A stretch of DNA of 50,934 bases from Methylopila sp. Yamaguchi (GCF_002897035.1 NZ_BAUX01000023.1:1-50934), one strand, 5' to 3'. Shown: positions 24,940-37,136, counted from the first letter of the stretch. The notes: generated from the letters alone by a model not told the origin. A program made the numbers and translations.

Positions 24940-26193
24940 TTAAGCCGACGTTGCGGCCACCCTGCGGTCGGCGCGCGCGAACAGGATCGGCAGCGTCGCG
25001 CTCGCGAGCAGCGCGACGGCCGTCGCAAGCGCGAAGGACGCGGCGTAGCCGAAGCCGTCCGCGAGGTAGCCCGCGAGGTACCAGCCGATCAGGCTGACGA
25101 TGCCGTCCATGCACTGGAACAGCGTGAAGTCGACGCCTGCCTGATCTGGGGAGGCGTAGCCCATCAGCCGCGCGTAGAGCGCGACGAACCCGAGAGCCAT
25201 GATCGCGGAGTTGGCGACGACGATGGCGCCGAGCAGCCCGGGGTCGCGCACGTGGAGCAACGCGCAGGCGGCGAGGGCCGCCGCGAGCGCGCACTGGAGC
25301 CCGAGCGCCCCGATCGCGATCCGCTCCGCGCCGAACCGCCGGGCAGCGGCGCCGCCCGCCAAAGCGCCGAGCAGCCCCGCGCCGGTCGCGCCCACGCCGT
25401 TCAGCACGCCGATCGTGGACAGGCCGAGCCCGGCGTCCACCAGAAACGGGCCGATGACGAGCAGGATCCACTTCTGGCCTGCGACGAACAGCGCGGTGAG
25501 CGCGAGGCCCGCGCGCACCTCCGGCCGCCTCAAGGCCGCCATCAGGCTGGGGCGGGGGGCGTCGGCCGGCGCCGCGGGACGGCCGTCGCGGCCGAACACG
25601 AACAGCGCGCCGAGCGCGACCAGCACGCCGCACATGACCCAGGTCGCGGGCCCCCAGTCGACGTGGTCGACCAGCACGAGGAACAGGCCGCCGCCGATGG
25701 CGGAGCCCATGTAAGCGCCGCCAACCTGCGCCGCGTTGCCCCAGCCGCGGTGACGCTCGGCGAGGCTTTCGACCGCATAGCCGTCGCAGGCGATGTCGAC
25801 CGTCGCCGTGGCGAAGGCTGCGACCACGAGGGAGACGACGAGCGGTCCAAGCGCGGCCGGGCCGAACAGGCCGGCGAGCGCCAGAGCGCCGGCCGCGATC
25901 GACCCGCCGATCGCGACCACCGCCCGCGACCGGTGCGGCCGGCCCCGCGGCAGCCGGTAGCGCTCAACGGCGGGCGCCCAGAGGAACTTGAACGACCAGG
26001 GCAGGACTGTGAGGAAGATCAGCCCGATCTCGCCGAGCGAAAGCCCCGCCGATCGCAGCACGGCGGGAAGCCCCGTGAAAGTCACCCCGCCGATCACGCT
26101 CTGCGCCACATAGATCCCCCCGATCGCCGCGATCACCCGCGGCGCGGAAGGACGGGCGGCCGGCGACGCGGCCACGGGATGCGTGGTCACCAC
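24940..26193 (-). CDS. MFS permease, RhtX/FptX siderophore-uptake type
   Basis: A 417-residue inner-membrane protein with about 12 hydrophobic helices. The first half has GLSLGEIGLIFLTVLPWSFKFLWAPAVERYRLP, a loop typical of the AmpG-like/RhtX-FptX branch of the major facilitator superfamily, and VDIACDGYAVESL. It starts with GTG (26193 or 26190) and overlaps the end of the TonB receptor gene by 7 nt, so the two are translationally coupled. Members of this branch import Fe-siderophore complexes across the inner membrane without an ABC transporter. The context fits that role; an AmpG-like muropeptide role is the alternative. Confidence 0.75.
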   Translation of the reverse strand: MVTTHPVAASPAARPSAPRVIAAIGGIYVAQSVIGGVTFTGLPAVLRSAGLSLGEIGLIFLTVLPWSFKFLWAPAVERYRLPRGRPHRSRAVVAIGGSIAAGALALAGLFGPAALGPLVVSLVVAAFATATVDIACDGYAVESLAERHRGWGNAAQVGGAYMGSAIGGGLFLVLVDHVDWGPATWVMCGVLVALGALFVFGRDGRPAAPADAPRPSLMAALRRPEVRAGLALTALFVAGQKWILLVIGPFLVDAGLGLSTIGVLNGVGATGAGLLGALAGGAAARRFGAERIAIGALGLQCALAAALAACALLHVRDPGLLGAIVVANSAIMALGFVALYARLMGYASPDQAGVDFTLFQCMDGIVSLIGWYLAGYLADGFGYAASFALATAVALLASATLPILFARADRRVAATSA

Positions 26194-28364
26194 TGATACT
26201 TGAGGCTTGCGATGACCTTCCGACCCTCGTCGTAATAACAGTAGTTCGACGAGCAGACCTGTTCGACCTTGTCGAGCAGATTCGTAGCGTTCACCTGCAG
26301 CTTCACGCCCTTGAGCTGAGGGTTCAGGTTCTCGAGTTCGTAAGAGACCTTGGCGTCGACGAAAGCGCGCGCCTTGTTTGCGATGATCGAGCGGTTCTTG
26401 TTGTCGCCGTAGTTATAGCCGGTGTAGCGCACGCCAGCCCCGAGGCTCAGACCCTTCGCGACACCATCCGGCGCGTCATAGCCGCTCCAGATCGAAAACG
26501 AGTGCTTCGGCGTGCTCGTGAGGTCCTTGCCTTTGATGCTGTCGGGCTTGCCGATTTTGGTGTCCACATAAGCGTAGGACGCCACGAAGTTGACGCCGTT
26601 CGCCAATGTCCCCGAAGCTTCGATTTCAAAACCGCGCGAGCGGAAGTCAAGCTGCGTCTGCCGGTTGTTCGAGCCGGTGTCGTCCGTGACGACAGCATAA
26701 ACAACGCCGTCATCCTGCTGGAGGTTGAAGACCGTCGCGTTGATGGTGGCGTTGACGTCCGGGAATTTATACTTGACCCCTGCCTCGACCTGCTCGCCGA
26801 CGGTCGGCCTGGTCACTTCGCCCGAAATGACAGTGCCGGGATTCGGCACGAACGACGTGCCGTAGCCCACATAGGGCGTAAGGCCGAAATCCGTGACATA
26901 ACTCAGGCCGACGCGGCCGGTGAACTTGCCGTCGTTCTGCTTTTGCGTGTCCTTCGTGCGGTCGCCATTGAGCGCCGTTGTATCGGATTTGTACGTGCTA
27001 TCGAACCAGTCGTAGCGGCCATTCAGCGTCAAGCGCCAAGCGTCCATCTTCATCTCGTCTTGAGCGTAAATCCCGACCAAGCTTTGATCCTGCTTCGATC
27101 TGAACGGAGTCGCAGCGCTCGACCCAAAATTTGGAACCTCGATATCGTCGGGGTCGGTATAGTAACTCAGCGCGTACTTCGAGGAGTACTTCAGCAAGCT
27201 GACGTCGACGCCCGTGAGAAGCGTGTGCGCCACGGGGCCGGTCTCGAACCTCGACTTCAGATAGGTGTCAGCCGCTAATGCGACGAACTGCTCTTTTACG
27301 AGCCCCGCCGCGCCTGCTTCCGAGATCTCGTCGTATCGCCCATTGTACTCTTCGCGCTGCGTCAGCGCCGAGAAGCGCACGTTCTGGTGGACGCTGATCG
27401 TATCGCTGAAGTCGTGGCGAAACTCATAGCCCACCCGACCCTGATCCTGAGTGAAGTTGTTGAACTTGCCGTTCGCTAGAGGCGTCTTTACCGCGCCGAT
27501 CGAGTCGAAGTTAGCATCGTAATGGTTGACGTACGCCGCCGAGCCGCCAGTACGGCCGTGCATAAACTCGGTCAGGACCGTGAACTCGGTTTCGTCGCTC
27601 GGTTTGAAGGTGACGGCCGGCGCTATGAAATAGCGATCGTCCGGAACGTACTTCAGTTCGGTGTTCGCGTCGCGCGCGAGACCCGTGAGACGGTAAAGCA
27701 CCGTGCCCTCATCGTTCACGGGGCCGCCGATGTCGAAATTGAACTGCTTGCGCTCATGCGAGCCGGTCTGGACCTCGACCTCGCCGAACTTGTAATCGGT
27801 CGGCCGCTTCGAGATCAGATCGATGATTCCGACCGACGCTCCCGCCCCATACAGCGCCGACGCGGGCCCCTTGAGCACCGAGATGGATTCGACGCCATAG
27901 GGCTCTAGCCGGAACAACCCGCTCGGGCTGCTGAACTGGCGCAGTCCGTCACGGAACACGCCGGTGTAGGTGACGTCGACGCCGCGGATGTAGAAGCTGT
28001 CGAAGCGCGGGTCAAAACCGTAGGCGCCGGTGCGCACGCCCGGCGTGTAATTCAGCGCCTCTTGCAGATTCTGCGGCCGGCGATCATCCAGCTGCTTCTG
28101 CGTCACCGTATTCACCGTCGCCGGAATCTCGGTCACCGGCGTGTCCGTTTTGGTGGCCGTACGGGTCGTCTTCGCCACATAGCCGTCGTTCGTCGCGACG
28201 CCGGCCGCGCCGTCGCGGCGGGGGGCGGCCTGGCCTTCGACCGAGATCTCCTCGAGCGTGGTGGTTGCGCCTTCGACTGGAGCGGTCTGGGCATGGGCGG
28301 CGCCCGCGGTCGCCAAGGCGACGATGGAGGCGGTCGCAAACAGAGCGAACGGCGTTCGAGACAT
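26187..28364 (-). CDS. TonB-dependent siderophore receptor
   Basis: A 725-residue outer-membrane receptor. Residues 1-26 are a signal peptide (AHAQ), and a TonB-box-like EEISVEG lies at 38-44. The plug includes IPATVNTVTQKQLDDRRPQNLQEALNYTPGV, FYIRGVD and SISVLKGPASALYGAG-SVG-IDLISKRP, a slightly altered form of the usual YGxGxPGGxxNxxTKRP. The barrel ends in an aromatic residue (ASLKYQW). The layout fits hydroxamate-type ferric siderophore receptors (FhuE/FoxA-like), but the ligand is not determined. AAAGGA precedes the start. The gene is upstream of, and overlaps, the permease gene, forming an iron-uptake pair. Confidence 0.93.
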   Translation of the reverse strand: MSRTPFALFATASIVALATAGAAHAQTAPVEGATTTLEEISVEGQAAPRRDGAAGVATNDGYVAKTTRTATKTDTPVTEIPATVNTVTQKQLDDRRPQNLQEALNYTPGVRTGAYGFDPRFDSFYIRGVDVTYTGVFRDGLRQFSSPSGLFRLEPYGVESISVLKGPASALYGAGASVGIIDLISKRPTDYKFGEVEVQTGSHERKQFNFDIGGPVNDEGTVLYRLTGLARDANTELKYVPDDRYFIAPAVTFKPSDETEFTVLTEFMHGRTGGSAAYVNHYDANFDSIGAVKTPLANGKFNNFTQDQGRVGYEFRHDFSDTISVHQNVRFSALTQREEYNGRYDEISEAGAAGLVKEQFVALAADTYLKSRFETGPVAHTLLTGVDVSLLKYSSKYALSYYTDPDDIEVPNFGSSAATPFRSKQDQSLVGIYAQDEMKMDAWRLTLNGRYDWFDSTYKSDTTALNGDRTKDTQKQNDGKFTGRVGLSYVTDFGLTPYVGYGTSFVPNPGTVISGEVTRPTVGEQVEAGVKYKFPDVNATINATVFNLQQDDGVVYAVVTDDTGSNNRQTQLDFRSRGFEIEASGTLANGVNFVASYAYVDTKIGKPDSIKGKDLTSTPKHSFSIWSGYDAPDGVAKGLSLGAGVRYTGYNYGDNKNRSIIANKARAFVDAKVSYELENLNPQLKGVKLQVNATNLLDKVEQVCSSNYCYYDEGRKVIASLKYQW

Positions 28365-28898
28365 ACGCGGCGGTCCTTTAACGAGAATTTTCGTGGACCT
28401 AGCCGCGATTAAGGCAGGAATACAACAGATTTAGTCTAGAATTAAAATTAGAATAATGAGAATTCAGTTGTCATTGCGCCCGTGACCGCAATAAATATCG
28501 ACGTCCGACTTGTTCTTTAAACATTTCTTATGAAAGAATTATCTTACATATCGAGTATTCAACTTAAAGTAATTGGCCTTACGGCCGCTTCAATCCGGAT
28601 AATCCTCCGTCTGCTTTTCGATCGCAGCGAGTTCATTCGAGGAGGGGCGCTCATTTCGGTCGGCGACGCCGGCAGGATCGCTTGAACGTCCTCCCCAAAA
28701 CCGACGCGTCGACCCGGTATGCCGCTGTGGCGCATTTGCGACAGATCAGCGGCCGTGAGCGGACGTGCCCCCCAAGCTTGCGCTTTCGGCGCGTATCTGC
28801 CTCCGGGCCTTGATCGTTCGGAGGGCGTTTCCACCGCCGGTCGATGCGTGTATCGAAGGGGCGGTATTGCACTGCGATCACGGAGCGGGCGAGCGGCG
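28365..28898. other. AT-rich divergent regulatory interval between iron and biotin operons
   Basis: 534 bases without a convincing gene. Bases about 28420-28580 are strikingly AT-rich compared with the surrounding DNA and contain the hexamer tract described separately and TTTCTTATGAAAGAAT near 28524. The remaining part up to the bioB start has normal base composition. Promoters for the TonB receptor (leftward) and the bio operon (rightward) must lie here. Confidence 0.6.
28437..28466 (-). promoter_or_regulatory. Candidate Fur/Irr-type operator (tandem NAT-AAT-like hexamers)
   Basis: Five consecutive hexamers read TAGAAT, TAAAAT, TAGAAT, AATGAG, AATTCA, resembling the tandem GATAAT-type units recognised by Fur-family repressors. 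They lie about 75-100 bases upstream of the TonB receptor start, the right place for an iron-responsive operator. It is not a perfect match to the Fur 19-mer or the Irr box. Confidence 0.45.
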
Positions 28899-29900
28899 AT
28901 GGCGCTTCCGAATTCAACGGCGACGACTTCCTCCTCCACGCATCTGAAGGCGCTGTGGACGCGGCTGGAGGCGAAACGGATCTATGAACAGCCGTTCGCG
29001 GACCTGCTGTTCCAGGCGCAGACCGTGCACCGCCGCCACTTCGATCCCAACGCCGTGCAGATGTCGCGCCTGCTGTCGATCAAGACCGGCGGCTGCCCGG
29101 AGGACTGCGGCTACTGCAGCCAGTCCGCTCGCATGCCGGGCCAGAAGCTCTCCGCCTCCAAGCTGATGGAGGTCGAGCGCGTGATCGACGAGGCGAAGAA
29201 GGCCAGGGACGGCGGCGCCACGCGCTACTGCATGGGCGCCGCCTGGCGGAGCCCGAAGGAGCGCGACATGGACATGGTGCTCGCCATGGTCGAGGGCGTG
29301 AAGGGCCTCGGCATGGAGACCTGCATGACGCTCGGCATGCTGTCGCCGGAGCAGGCCATCCGCCTGAAGGACGCCGGCCTCGACTACTACAACCACAACA
29401 TCGACACCTCGGAGCGATACTACGCCGAGGTCATCACCACCCGCACCTTCGCCGACCGGCTGGAGACGCTGGACAACGTGCGCCAGGCCGGCATGAAGGT
29501 CTGCGCCGGCGGCATCCTGGGGATGGGCGAGACGGCGGACGATCGGGTGGACATGCTGGTCACGCTCGCGAATCTGCCCGAAGCGCCCGAGAGCGTGCCG
29601 ATCAACATGCTGATCCCGATCCCCGGCACCAAGCTCGAGAACGCCGCGCCGATCGATCCGATCGACTTCGTGCGCACGATCGCTCTCGCCCGCATCATGA
29701 TGCCGACCAGCCACGTGCGGCTCTCCGCCGGCCGCACCGACATGTCGGACGAGACCCAGGCGCTGTGCTTCCTCGCCGGCGCGAACTCGATCTTCGTCGG
29801 CGAGACGCTACTGACCGCCGACAACCCCGGCGAGGACCACGACGCCGCGCTGTTCCGCCGCCTCGGGATCCAGCCGGAGGCGCTGGACGCCTCCGAGTGA
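28899..29900 (+). CDS. bioB: Biotin synthase
   Basis: A 333-residue radical-SAM enzyme that inserts sulfur into dethiobiotin. The 4Fe-4S/SAM site is C66-x3-C70-x2-C73 (CPEDCGYC). Downstream blocks are normal: [29 protein letters not shown] and the AGRTDMS Arg near the 2Fe-2S ligand. ATG 28899 is chosen by homology; the reading frame stays open to 28719, but that leader is not conserved-looking. The ribosome site is weak. It is the first gene of bioBFDAZ, and the stop overlaps the bioF start (GTGA). It diverges from the iron-uptake operon. Confidence 0.97.
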   Translation: MALPNSTATTSSSTHLKALWTRLEAKRIYEQPFADLLFQAQTVHRRHFDPNAVQMSRLLSIKTGGCPEDCGYCSQSARMPGQKLSASKLMEVERVIDEAKKARDGGATRYCMGAAWRSPKERDMDMVLAMVEGVKGLGMETCMTLGMLSPEQAIRLKDAGLDYYNHNIDTSERYYAEVITTRTFADRLETLDNVRQAGMKVCAGGILGMGETADDRVDMLVTLANLPEAPESVPINMLIPIPGTKLENAAPIDPIDFVRTIALARIMMPTSHVRLSAGRTDMSDETQALCFLAGANSIFVGETLLTADNPGEDHDAALFRRLGIQPEALDASE

Positions 29901-31033
29901 GCCGGCTCGCCCGCTTCGAGGCCGCGCTCGCCGGCCTCGAACGGCGCAGCCAGCGGCGCCGGCTGATCCCGCGCGCAGGCCTCGACTTCGCCTCCAACGA
30001 CTACCTCGGGCTGGCGGCCTCGCCGCGGCTGGCGACGGCTGTTGCTGAGGCCGCCGCCCGCGGGGTCCCCGTCGGCGCGGCCGGCTCGCGCCTGCTGCGC
30101 GGCAACCACCCGGAGCATGAGGCGCTGGAGGCGGAGGCCGCGAGGTTCTTCGGAGCGGAGCGCGCGCTCTACTTCGGCGCGGGCTACGCGGCGAACGTCG
30201 CGCTCGTCGCGGCGCTTCCCCAGCGCGGCGATCTCGTCGTTCATGACGCTCTGGTGCACGCCAGCATCCACGAGGGGCTGAGGTCCACCAAGGCCGAGGT
30301 GGCCGCCGCCGCCCACAACGACGCGCAAGCGTTCGAGGACGCCATCCGGGCCTGGCGCGCCCAGGGAGGGCGCGGGACGCCCTGGATCGCGGCCGAAAGC
30401 CTCTACTCCATGGACGGCGACATGGCGCCGGTCGCCGATCTGCTGGCGATCGCGGAGGCCCAAGACGGCTTCCTGCTGCTGGATGAGGCCCACGCCACCG
30501 GCGTGTTCGACGCGACGGGCCGCGGCCTCGGCGAGGCCTTCGAGGGCCGCGAGGCGCTGATCTCGGTGCACACCTGCGGCAAGGCGTTGGGGGCGTCCGG
30601 CGCTCTGGTCACGGGCCCGGCCGCCATCGTCGATTTCCTCGTCAACCGCGCGAAACCCTTCATCTACGCCACCGCCCCCTCCCCTCTGATGGCGGCTGCC
30701 GTGCGGGAGAGCCTCAGGATCGTCGCAAACGAACCCGAGCGCCGCTCGGCGCTGAAGGCGCGGATCGCGGTCGCCTCCGAACGGCTCGGGCGCCTCGGCG
30801 TCGCTCCCACGGGCACGCAGATCCAGCCGGTCATTCTCGGGCTCAACGCGCGCGCGGCGCAGGCCGCCCGCAGGCTGCAGGCCGCGGGCTTCGACTGCCG
30901 CGCCATCCGTCCGCCCACCGTGCCGGAGGGGACCGCCCGGCTCCGGATCTCGCTCACGCTGAACGTGTCCCAGGACGAGGTCGCCGCCTTGATCGACGCC
31001 GTCGCCGAGGTTCTGACGGCCGCTGCGGCATGA
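29897..31033 (+). CDS. bioF: 8-amino-7-oxononanoate synthase
   Basis: A 378-residue PLP enzyme that joins pimeloyl-ACP (or CoA) with L-alanine to make 8-amino-7-oxononanoate. The alpha-oxoamine synthase blocks are present: [59 protein letters not shown]-like, and the PLP-binding K229 in [11 protein letters not shown]. It starts with a GTG that overlaps the bioB stop by 4 nt, and its own stop overlaps the bioD ATG. The N-terminus is normal once this GTG is used. Confidence 0.96.
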   Translation: MSRLARFEAALAGLERRSQRRRLIPRAGLDFASNDYLGLAASPRLATAVAEAAARGVPVGAAGSRLLRGNHPEHEALEAEAARFFGAERALYFGAGYAANVALVAALPQRGDLVVHDALVHASIHEGLRSTKAEVAAAAHNDAQAFEDAIRAWRAQGGRGTPWIAAESLYSMDGDMAPVADLLAIAEAQDGFLLLDEAHATGVFDATGRGLGEAFEGREALISVHTCGKALGASGALVTGPAAIVDFLVNRAKPFIYATAPSPLMAAAVRESLRIVANEPERRSALKARIAVASERLGRLGVAPTGTQIQPVILGLNARAAQAARRLQAAGFDCRAIRPPTVPEGTARLRISLTLNVSQDEVAALIDAVAEVLTAAAA

Positions 31034-31656
31034 GCCCGATCGTCATCAGCGGAACCGACACCGGGGTCGGCAAGACCGTGTTCGCCGCAGCCCTGACGCG
31101 CGCGCTCGGCGCGCGCTACTGGAAACCGGTGCAGGCGGGGCTAGACGAGGCGACCGACAGCGCCTCGGTGGCGGCGCTCGCCGGGCTGTCGCCGGAGCGC
31201 GTCATTCCCGAGGCCTACCGGCTCCAGACGCCCGCCTCTCCGCACGTCGCCGCAGAGATTGACGGCGTGACGATCGACGTCGAAAGCCTCGCCCCGCCTC
31301 AGGTCGACAGCCGGCTGGTGATCGAAGGCGCAGGCGGCCTGCTCGTGCCGCTCACGCGCTCGCTGCTCACCATCGATCTCTTCGCGCGCTGGGGTTTTCC
31401 GGTGGTGCTGGTGGCTCGTACGGAGCTCGGCACGATCAACCACACGCTGCTGTCGCTCGAGGCTTTGCGCGCCCGTGGAATCGCGGCGCTGGGCGTGGCG
31501 TTCGTCGGCGACGACCGCCCGGACACCATTGCGACCATCGCCGCCTTTTCGGGCGCGAAGGTCCTCGGACGCCTGCCGCGGATCGATCCGCTCACGCCAG
31601 AGGCGCTGGCCGCAGCCTTCGCAGCGGCGTTCGACGTCGAGGATTTCAGGTCGTGA
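31030..31656 (+). CDS. bioD: ATP-dependent dethiobiotin synthetase
   Basis: A 208-residue cytosolic enzyme that closes the ureido ring of dethiobiotin from 7,8-diaminopelargonate, CO2 and ATP. The P-loop is GTDTGVGKT (residues 8-16), followed by YWKPVQAG and the [10 protein letters not shown] block that binds ATP and metal. The length is a little shorter than E. coli BioD (about 225). Start ATG overlaps the bioF stop (ATGA), and the stop overlaps the bioA GTG (GTGA). Confidence 0.95.
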   Translation: MSPIVISGTDTGVGKTVFAAALTRALGARYWKPVQAGLDEATDSASVAALAGLSPERVIPEAYRLQTPASPHVAAEIDGVTIDVESLAPPQVDSRLVIEGAGGLLVPLTRSLLTIDLFARWGFPVVLVARTELGTINHTLLSLEALRARGIAALGVAFVGDDRPDTIATIAAFSGAKVLGRLPRIDPLTPEALAAAFAAAFDVEDFRS

Positions 31657-32915
31657 CCTCCCCCGTCTGGCGTCCGTTCTTTCAGCATGCGGTCGAGCCC
31701 GATCCACCGGTGATCGTCCGCGCCGAAGGGGCTTATCTCCACACCGCCGATGGCCGGGCTCTGCTGGACGCGATCTCGTCGTGGTGGGTGACGACCCACG
31801 GCCACCGCCAGCCGCACATCATGGCGGCGATCCGCGCGGCGACGGACAGCCTTGACCAGATGATCTTCGCCACCGTGACCCATGAGCCCGCGGAGCGGCT
31901 CGCGCGGGAGTTGGTCGCGATCGCCCCGCCGGGCCTCGCTCATGTGTTTTATTCCGACTCGGGCTCCACCGCGGTCGAGGTCGCGCTCAAGATGGCGCTG
32001 GGCGCCTTCGCCAACCGCGGCGAGAGGCGCACGACGATCGTCGCTTTGGAGGGCGCCTACCACGGCGACACCATCGGCACGATGAGCGTGGGTGAGCGCA
32101 GCGTGTTCAACGCGGCCTACGAACCGCTGCTGTTTGACGTCGCCCGCCTGCCGTTTCCGGCGCCTGGCCGCGAGCAGGCGACGCTCGACCGGCTCGAGCA
32201 GCTCGCGCGCGACGGCGGAGTCGCGGCGCTGATCGTCGAGCCGCTGGTGCTGGGCGCCGGCGGCATGCGCATGTACCCGCCCTCGGTGCTGGCGGAGCTC
32301 GCCCGGATCGCTCGCGAGGCGGGCGCGCTGGTGATCGCCGACGAGGTGATGACGGGCTGGGGCCGCACCGGCTCGCTCTTCGCCTGCGAGCAGGCCGGGC
32401 TCTCGCCGGACATCCTCTGCACCTCCAAGGGGCTCACCGGCGGCGCGGTTCCGCTCGCGGCGACGCTCGCGACGGCCGAGATCTTCGAGGCGCATCTGTC
32501 GACCGACCGCTCCAAGACCTTCTTCCACTCGTCGTCCTACACCGCGAACCCGATCGCCTGCGCGGCGGCGGTCGCCAATCTCGGGGTCTGGCGCGACGAG
32601 CCGGTGCGGGCGCGGATCGCGGCGCTCGCGGCGGCGCAGGCGAAGAGGGTCGCGCGGTTCGAGGGCGACCCGCGGTTCGCGAACCCCAGGGTCTGCGGCA
32701 CCATCGCCGCGGTCGACCTCGTGGCGCCCGACACGGGTTATCTCGCGGAGATCGGGCTGACACTTCGGGGCTTCTTCCTCGAGCGTGGGCTGCTGGCGCG
32801 CCCGCTCGGCGAGGTGCTCTACCTGATGCCGCCCTACTGCGTGACCGAGGCCGAGCTCGACCGGCTGTACGACGCGTTCGAGGAGGCCGCCGGGCTGATC
32901 GGCGGCCCGCGATGA
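31653..32915 (+). CDS. bioA: Adenosylmethionine-8-amino-7-oxononanoate aminotransferase
   Basis: A 420-residue class III PLP aminotransferase that transfers the amino group of SAM to 8-amino-7-oxononanoate. Features are WRPFFQH at the N-terminus, [10 protein letters not shown] (the BioA-specific double Trp), [16 protein letters not shown], the [15 protein letters not shown] motif and PLP lysine K259 in CTSKGLTGG. The double Trp separates it from other class III enzymes. GTG start and ATGA end overlap both neighbours in the bio operon. Confidence 0.96.
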   Translation: MTSPVWRPFFQHAVEPDPPVIVRAEGAYLHTADGRALLDAISSWWVTTHGHRQPHIMAAIRAATDSLDQMIFATVTHEPAERLARELVAIAPPGLAHVFYSDSGSTAVEVALKMALGAFANRGERRTTIVALEGAYHGDTIGTMSVGERSVFNAAYEPLLFDVARLPFPAPGREQATLDRLEQLARDGGVAALIVEPLVLGAGGMRMYPPSVLAELARIAREAGALVIADEVMTGWGRTGSLFACEQAGLSPDILCTSKGLTGGAVPLAATLATAEIFEAHLSTDRSKTFFHSSSYTANPIACAAAVANLGVWRDEPVRARIAALAAAQAKRVARFEGDPRFANPRVCGTIAAVDLVAPDTGYLAEIGLTLRGFFLERGLLARPLGEVLYLMPPYCVTEAELDRLYDAFEEAAGLIGGPR

Positions 32916-33898
32916 AAGCCCGGGGAACCCGCCTCGCCAGCTTTGGCTGGGCTGCGCCCGCGCGACGGGTCGCGAACGCTGAGATCGAAGCGAAGCTCGG
33001 CCTCGACGACGGCTGGATCGAGCGCCGCACCGGCATCCGGGAGCGGCGCTGGGCCGTCGAGGGCGAAACGCTGTCGGGGCTCGCGGTCGAGGCCGGCGAA
33101 CGCGCGCTGGCGACCTCCGGGATCGACCGCGCCGCCGTCGGCCTCACTCTGCTCGCGACCTCGACGCCCGACCAGCTGCTGCCGCCCACGGGGCCGCTAG
33201 TCGCGCATCGGCTGGGACTGAGCCGATCCGGCGCCATCGATCTCGCGGGCGCCTGCGGGGGCTTCCTTTACGCGCTGGCGCTGGCGGAGTCCCATGTCCG
33301 CGCCCATGGCCGGCCGACGCTGGTCATCGCCGCCAACCTGCTCAGCCGCCGGATCAACTTCTCGGAGCGCGGCAGCGCCGTGCTGTTCGCCGACGCCGCA
33401 GGCGCGGTCCTGGTCGCGCCCTCCAACGATCCGGACCGAGGCGTTCTAGGCCTGTCGCTCGCCTCCGACGGAGCGGGCTACGGGCTTGTCGGCATCCCCG
33501 CCGGCGGCAGCAGCCTCCCTTACGCCGAGGGCATGCCGATCGAGGACACGCGAATGACTATCGCCGACGGCCGCGGCTTGTTCGCGGACGCCGTGCGGCT
33601 GATGACGGCCTGTTCGGGCGAGGCGCTGGCGGAGGCGAACCTCTCCGCCGAGGCGATCGACCGCTTCGTGCCGCACCAGGCCAACGCCCGCATCTTTTCG
33701 GCGGTCGGGGCGAAGCTCGGGGTTCGCGACGACGCCATGGTTTCGACCATCGCCGCCTTCGGCAACTCCTCGGCCGCGACCATCCCCCTGTCGCTCGCCC
33801 TCGCGCACGAGGCGCGCCCGATCGCGCCCGGGGAGACCCTGCTGCTGACGGCGGCGGGGGCGGGACTGACCGGCGGAGCGCTCGTGCTCAGGGCTTAG
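32912..33898 (+). CDS. bioZ: Beta-ketoacyl-ACP synthase III-like protein BioZ
   Basis: A 328-residue thiolase-fold enzyme with the FabH catalytic triad C115 ([11 protein letters not shown]), H255 (VPHQANAR) and N285 (GNSSAAT). In Agrobacterium and Brucella the enzyme in this position condenses glutaryl-CoA with malonyl-ACP, the first step toward pimeloyl-ACP. The sequence alone would also fit FabH, but its place as the last overlapping gene of bioBFDAZ supports BioZ. The organism therefore probably makes the pimelate moiety this way; no bioC or bioH is in the window. It is convergent with the LTA-synthase-like gene. Confidence 0.9.
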   Translation: MKARGTRLASFGWAAPARRVANAEIEAKLGLDDGWIERRTGIRERRWAVEGETLSGLAVEAGERALATSGIDRAAVGLTLLATSTPDQLLPPTGPLVAHRLGLSRSGAIDLAGACGGFLYALALAESHVRAHGRPTLVIAANLLSRRINFSERGSAVLFADAAGAVLVAPSNDPDRGVLGLSLASDGAGYGLVGIPAGGSSLPYAEGMPIEDTRMTIADGRGLFADAVRLMTACSGEALAEANLSAEAIDRFVPHQANARIFSAVGAKLGVRDDAMVSTIAAFGNSSAATIPLSLALAHEARPIAPGETLLLTAAGAGLTGGALVLRA

Positions 33899-33946
33899 AC
33901 GGCGTGGCTCGAAGCACGCACCGGGGTTGATCTGCGCTTGTGCCCC

Positions 33947-35415
33947 TCACCCCAGCGTCAGCAGCCTGCGGCCAAGCTCGTCCACCGCGAGGTCCTCGCG
34001 GGGCCGCGGCGCGTCCGGCTTCTCGCGCGTGCTCCAGAGCAGGTAGTCCGTCGCCCCGCGGTCCGGCAGACCGGGATGAAGCGTTCGGGCGGGAACGTGA
34101 TCGCCGTAGAGGCAGAGCGCGGCGCCGCCCGGGACCTTCGCCAGGGCTTCCGCCACCCGCGCAATCATCCGGTCGGCGTTGGCGAGGTGCCGGGCGTACT
34201 GCTTCGCCGGATCGTCGGTGTCCGGTAGCCGTCCCGGTCCCCAGGGACCGTGGTTCTCGATCGTCACGACGAACAGGAACAGCGGCTCCCGCGCGCCGGC
34301 CGCCTCCGCCGCGATGGCTTCGGCCACTGCGACGTCGGCGACGTAGGGGCCGCAGCGCTCGGCGCCCCGGAAGGCCTCGCCGTCGATGAAGCGCTGGAAA
34401 CCGAGCTGGGGGATCAGCGTCTCGCGGTCGAAGAAACGCCGGTCGTAGGGGTGCAGGAACGCGGTGCGGCGGCCGGACGCCAGGAAAAGGCGCGGGATCG
34501 CGCGCGCGGCGTAGGGCGGAACGGTGAGATAGGGATCGAAGGCGTCGAGGCCGAGCGTGTCGGAAGGGAGGCCGGTGAGAAAGCCGAACTCGCTTCGCAT
34601 GGTGTAGGCGCCCTCGGCCGGCACGCGGCAGCGCCCCCAGCAAAGCGCCTCATTTTTCAAGCGTTCGAAGGCCGGGAGCCGAGGGCCGGCGACGCCGCGG
34701 CCGGCCAGGTCGACGAAGCTCTCGATCTGGATTGCGACGATGACCGCCGGCCCCGCCTTCGGGTGCCGCGGCGTCGGCAGAGCGGCCGCGGCGGCGGCGG
34801 CCGCGGGGCTTGGACGCTCCATCGAGCGCCAGGCAAGCGCGTGCAGGATCAGGGTCGAGACGAGGCCGAAACGGGCGACGTCGCGGTTCGGATCGGGCGG
34901 CAGTTCGACGACCTCGCGCGCGAAGCGGCCCGCCGCCTCGAGGCGCAGGAGGGCGAAGGCGCCAAGCGCGATCGCGGGCGGGAGCCCCAAGAGAACGAAC
35001 GATCCGCCTGATGGAAACACGGAGGGCTCGACCGAGAACCAGAGCGTCGTCGCGACGATCAGCACCACGAAGACCGCAAGCGCACGGGGCTCGGCCAACT
35101 TCTCGGCGTAGTAGAGCCGCGGGTGCCGGATCGCGTTCCGCACCAGAGCCCCGTCCGAGAAGGTCAGGGGCTCGCCGAGGATGTTGCGCTTCATGCCGCT
35201 GCCGGCGGCGGCGAGGAAGGTCGCGACGCAGACCACGAGCGCCGCGTGCCAGGGCCGCCACGACAAAGCGAACGCGAGGGCGAACGCAACGACATGCAAG
35301 GTTAACCTGAGGGTAACCACCCGCCACGGCGCCCGCATCGCCTGGGTCGACGGCGGCAGCGTCTCGAGCGCGAGCGACACGACGAAGGACAGCGCGAAGG
35401 CGGCGAGCGTGGCGA

Positions 35416-35419
<4 letters not shown>
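33947..35419 (-). CDS. LTA synthase family membrane-anchored sulfatase/phosphatase-fold protein (capsule locus)
   Basis: A 490-residue protein with about five or six N-terminal membrane helices (residues 1-210) and a periplasmic alkaline-phosphatase-superfamily domain. Metal and active-site elements are IESFVDL, the nucleophile T273 in YTMRSEFGFLTGL, and D440-H441 in YGDHVPA. LtaS-type enzymes transfer phosphoglycerol or related groups. In Gram-negative bacteria, proteins of this kind next to kps genes may decorate capsular polysaccharide. The start overlaps the kpsC stop (ATGA), so they form one unit. It is convergent with bioZ, with 48 bp between. Confidence 0.85.
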
Positions 35420-37002
<1,583 letters not shown>

Positions 37003-37136
37003 CTAAAGGTGTCCGAGGCATTCTTGGGTCGAGCTTTACGTCAGCGCTAACGGCCTGCCGCGCGCGGCGCAATGCCCAAAGAAGACGCCACGTCGATGCC
37101 GCTGCTTCGCAGCTGCAGCATCGTCCGGACGGGGGC

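Noticed and set aside
23984-25633. A 549-codon minus-strand frame across the RTX and permease genes
   Set aside because: It crosses a perfect convergent hairpin and two well-supported genes in other frames; residue composition is artefactual.
28541-28556. TTATCTTACATAT as a BioR box for the bio operon
   Set aside because: It does not match the palindromic TTATCTATAA/TTATAGATAA pattern closely enough, and it lies over 340 bases from bioB.
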